Shown: positions 6,782 through 7,162 of the stretch, in pieces
How the letters are laid out: every line of letters begins with the position of its first letter
Position numbering within the stretch: the stretch's first letter is position 1
Assembly (NCBI GenBank): GCA_944391895.1
Contig: CALXVF010000060.1
Coordinates: forward strand, 1 to 7,162
DNA length: 7,162 nucleotides
DNA from: an uncultured Clostridia bacterium
Lineage (GTDB): Bacteria; Bacillota; Clostridia; TANB77; CAG-508
Direction of reading: 5' to 3'
Made by a program: the position numbers and the translations under genes
The notes under the pieces: generated by a model
The model's input: the letters and a program-made list of their open reading frames with translations, nothing else
What the model was told of the DNA's origin: nothing
Databases searched by the model: none

Positions 6782-7027
6782 CTATAATTTGTGATAATTT
6801 AGTATTATTATTTTCATTTCTGTATTTAGAAATCCTTCAATAACTACTATTTTATTTTTTTCTAGTTTCCTATAACATTTATCTGCAACTTTATCATATG
6901 CTAATAATTCTATTTCTGAATTATTATTTAATACTCCTCTTATTTTGCATTCTGCATTTTTCTTATCTTTAGGTAGAAAATTATATTTTATTTCAAGTGT
7001 TTCTACAGTTATATATACTCTATTCAT
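6782..7027 (-). CDS. Small SSB-like OB-fold protein (81 aa), function unproven
   Basis: Short intact gene that I cannot assign to a named family with certainty. It begins MNRVYI, like many SSB proteins (MNxV). Its second half, IELLAYDKVADKCYRKLEKN (39-58) then KIVVIEGFLNTE (59-70) and a final beta-like stretch IIILNYHKL (73-81), follows the SSB pattern of strand, 'AxGkxAexvxxyLkKG' helix-turn, then 'xVxVEGrLxT'. This suggests a minimal single-stranded-nucleic-acid-binding OB fold, comparable in size to PriB and shorter than the roughly 110-residue OB domain of SSB. It lacks the G-R-L block usual in strand 1, and it lacks the flexible tail and acidic DDIPF-like tip that recruits partners in true SSB, so it is unlikely to be the housekeeping SSB. 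The ATG at 7027 follows AAAGGA (7034-7039) by 6 bases. It ends in TAG, 148 bases before pyrH, so it may be transcribed separately or read through. The coding frame is supported by start, ribosome site and pattern; function is inference. Confidence 0.6.
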   Translation of the reverse strand: MNRVYITVETLEIKYNFLPKDKKNAECKIRGVLNNNSEIELLAYDKVADKCYRKLEKNKIVVIEGFLNTEMKIIILNYHKL

Positions 7028-7033
7028 ATTTTT

Positions 7034-7039
7034 TCCTTT
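7034..7039 (-). promoter_or_regulatory. Ribosome binding site of the SSB-like gene
   Basis: The minus strand reads AAAGGA six bases upstream of the ATG at 7027. This is the main non-homology evidence that the 81-codon frame is translated. Confidence 0.65.
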
Positions 7040-7086
7040 ATTAAATAAATCATGCTCATATTTTTGCTTTTGCTACTCATACAAAC

Positions 7087-7092
7087 ATTATA
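7087..7092 (-). promoter_or_regulatory. Possible -10 element upstream of the SSB-like gene
   Basis: A perfect TATAAT is present on the minus strand 60 bases before the ATG of the SSB-like gene, at the end of a short TA repeat (7089-7098). No convincing -35 hexamer lies 16-18 bases upstream (the sequence there reads CCTAAT or TCCTAA). The match may be a by-product of the TA repeat, so this is only a weak candidate. Confidence 0.2.
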
Positions 7093-7162
7093 TATATATG
7101 TTTACCTTAATTAGGAAGGGATAAACTTCTTTAATATCTAATATTTTACTGTATATGTTCCG

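Noticed and set aside
7089..7098. Short TA dinucleotide repeat as a functional repeat or origin-like element
   Set aside because: Only about five units in very AT-rich DNA; no DnaA-box cluster or flanking repeats are seen.

Overview
The window is a compact, strongly A+T-rich block of housekeeping genes, all on the minus strand. It suggests a low-GC Bacillota, most likely a clostridial lineage. The evidence is a PolC-type replicative DNA polymerase, purine-rich Shine-Dalgarno sequences (AGGAGGA, AAAGGAG), and the order pyrH-frr-uppS-cdsA-rseP-polC, a condensed form of the clostridial pyrH-to-polC cluster. Species cannot be named from the sequence alone.

Reading in the direction of transcription, from high to low coordinates, the window opens with 135 bases of AT-rich leader. 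Next is an 81-residue protein that resembles a minimal single-stranded-DNA-binding OB fold (6782-7027). A 148-base spacer with a plausible promoter for the main operon follows. Then come pyrH (UMP kinase, TTG start), frr (ribosome recycling factor), uppS (undecaprenyl diphosphate synthase), cdsA (phosphatidate cytidylyltransferase), rseP (site-2 intramembrane protease, TTG start) and the first two-thirds of polC, which runs off the left edge. Gaps between the six operon genes are only 9 to 25 bases, each gene has a ribosome binding site, and no terminator is visible between them. They are probably co-transcribed and partly translationally coupled.

Together the genes cover pyrimidine nucleotide supply (PyrH), translation turnover (Frr), cell-wall lipid carrier synthesis (UppS), phospholipid precursor synthesis (CdsA), membrane-stress or membrane-protein proteolysis (RseP) and chromosome replication (PolC).

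No mobile element, CRISPR array, RNA gene or obvious novel multi-gene system is visible. Four points stand out. RseP is only 251 residues and lacks the PDZ domain normally found between its catalytic motifs. dxr and ispG are missing from their usual places on either side of rseP. The cdsA and rseP frames are continuous apart from one UAG stop. A mini-SSB-like gene sits where tsf is often found. No stretch longer than 300 bases lacks a gene.
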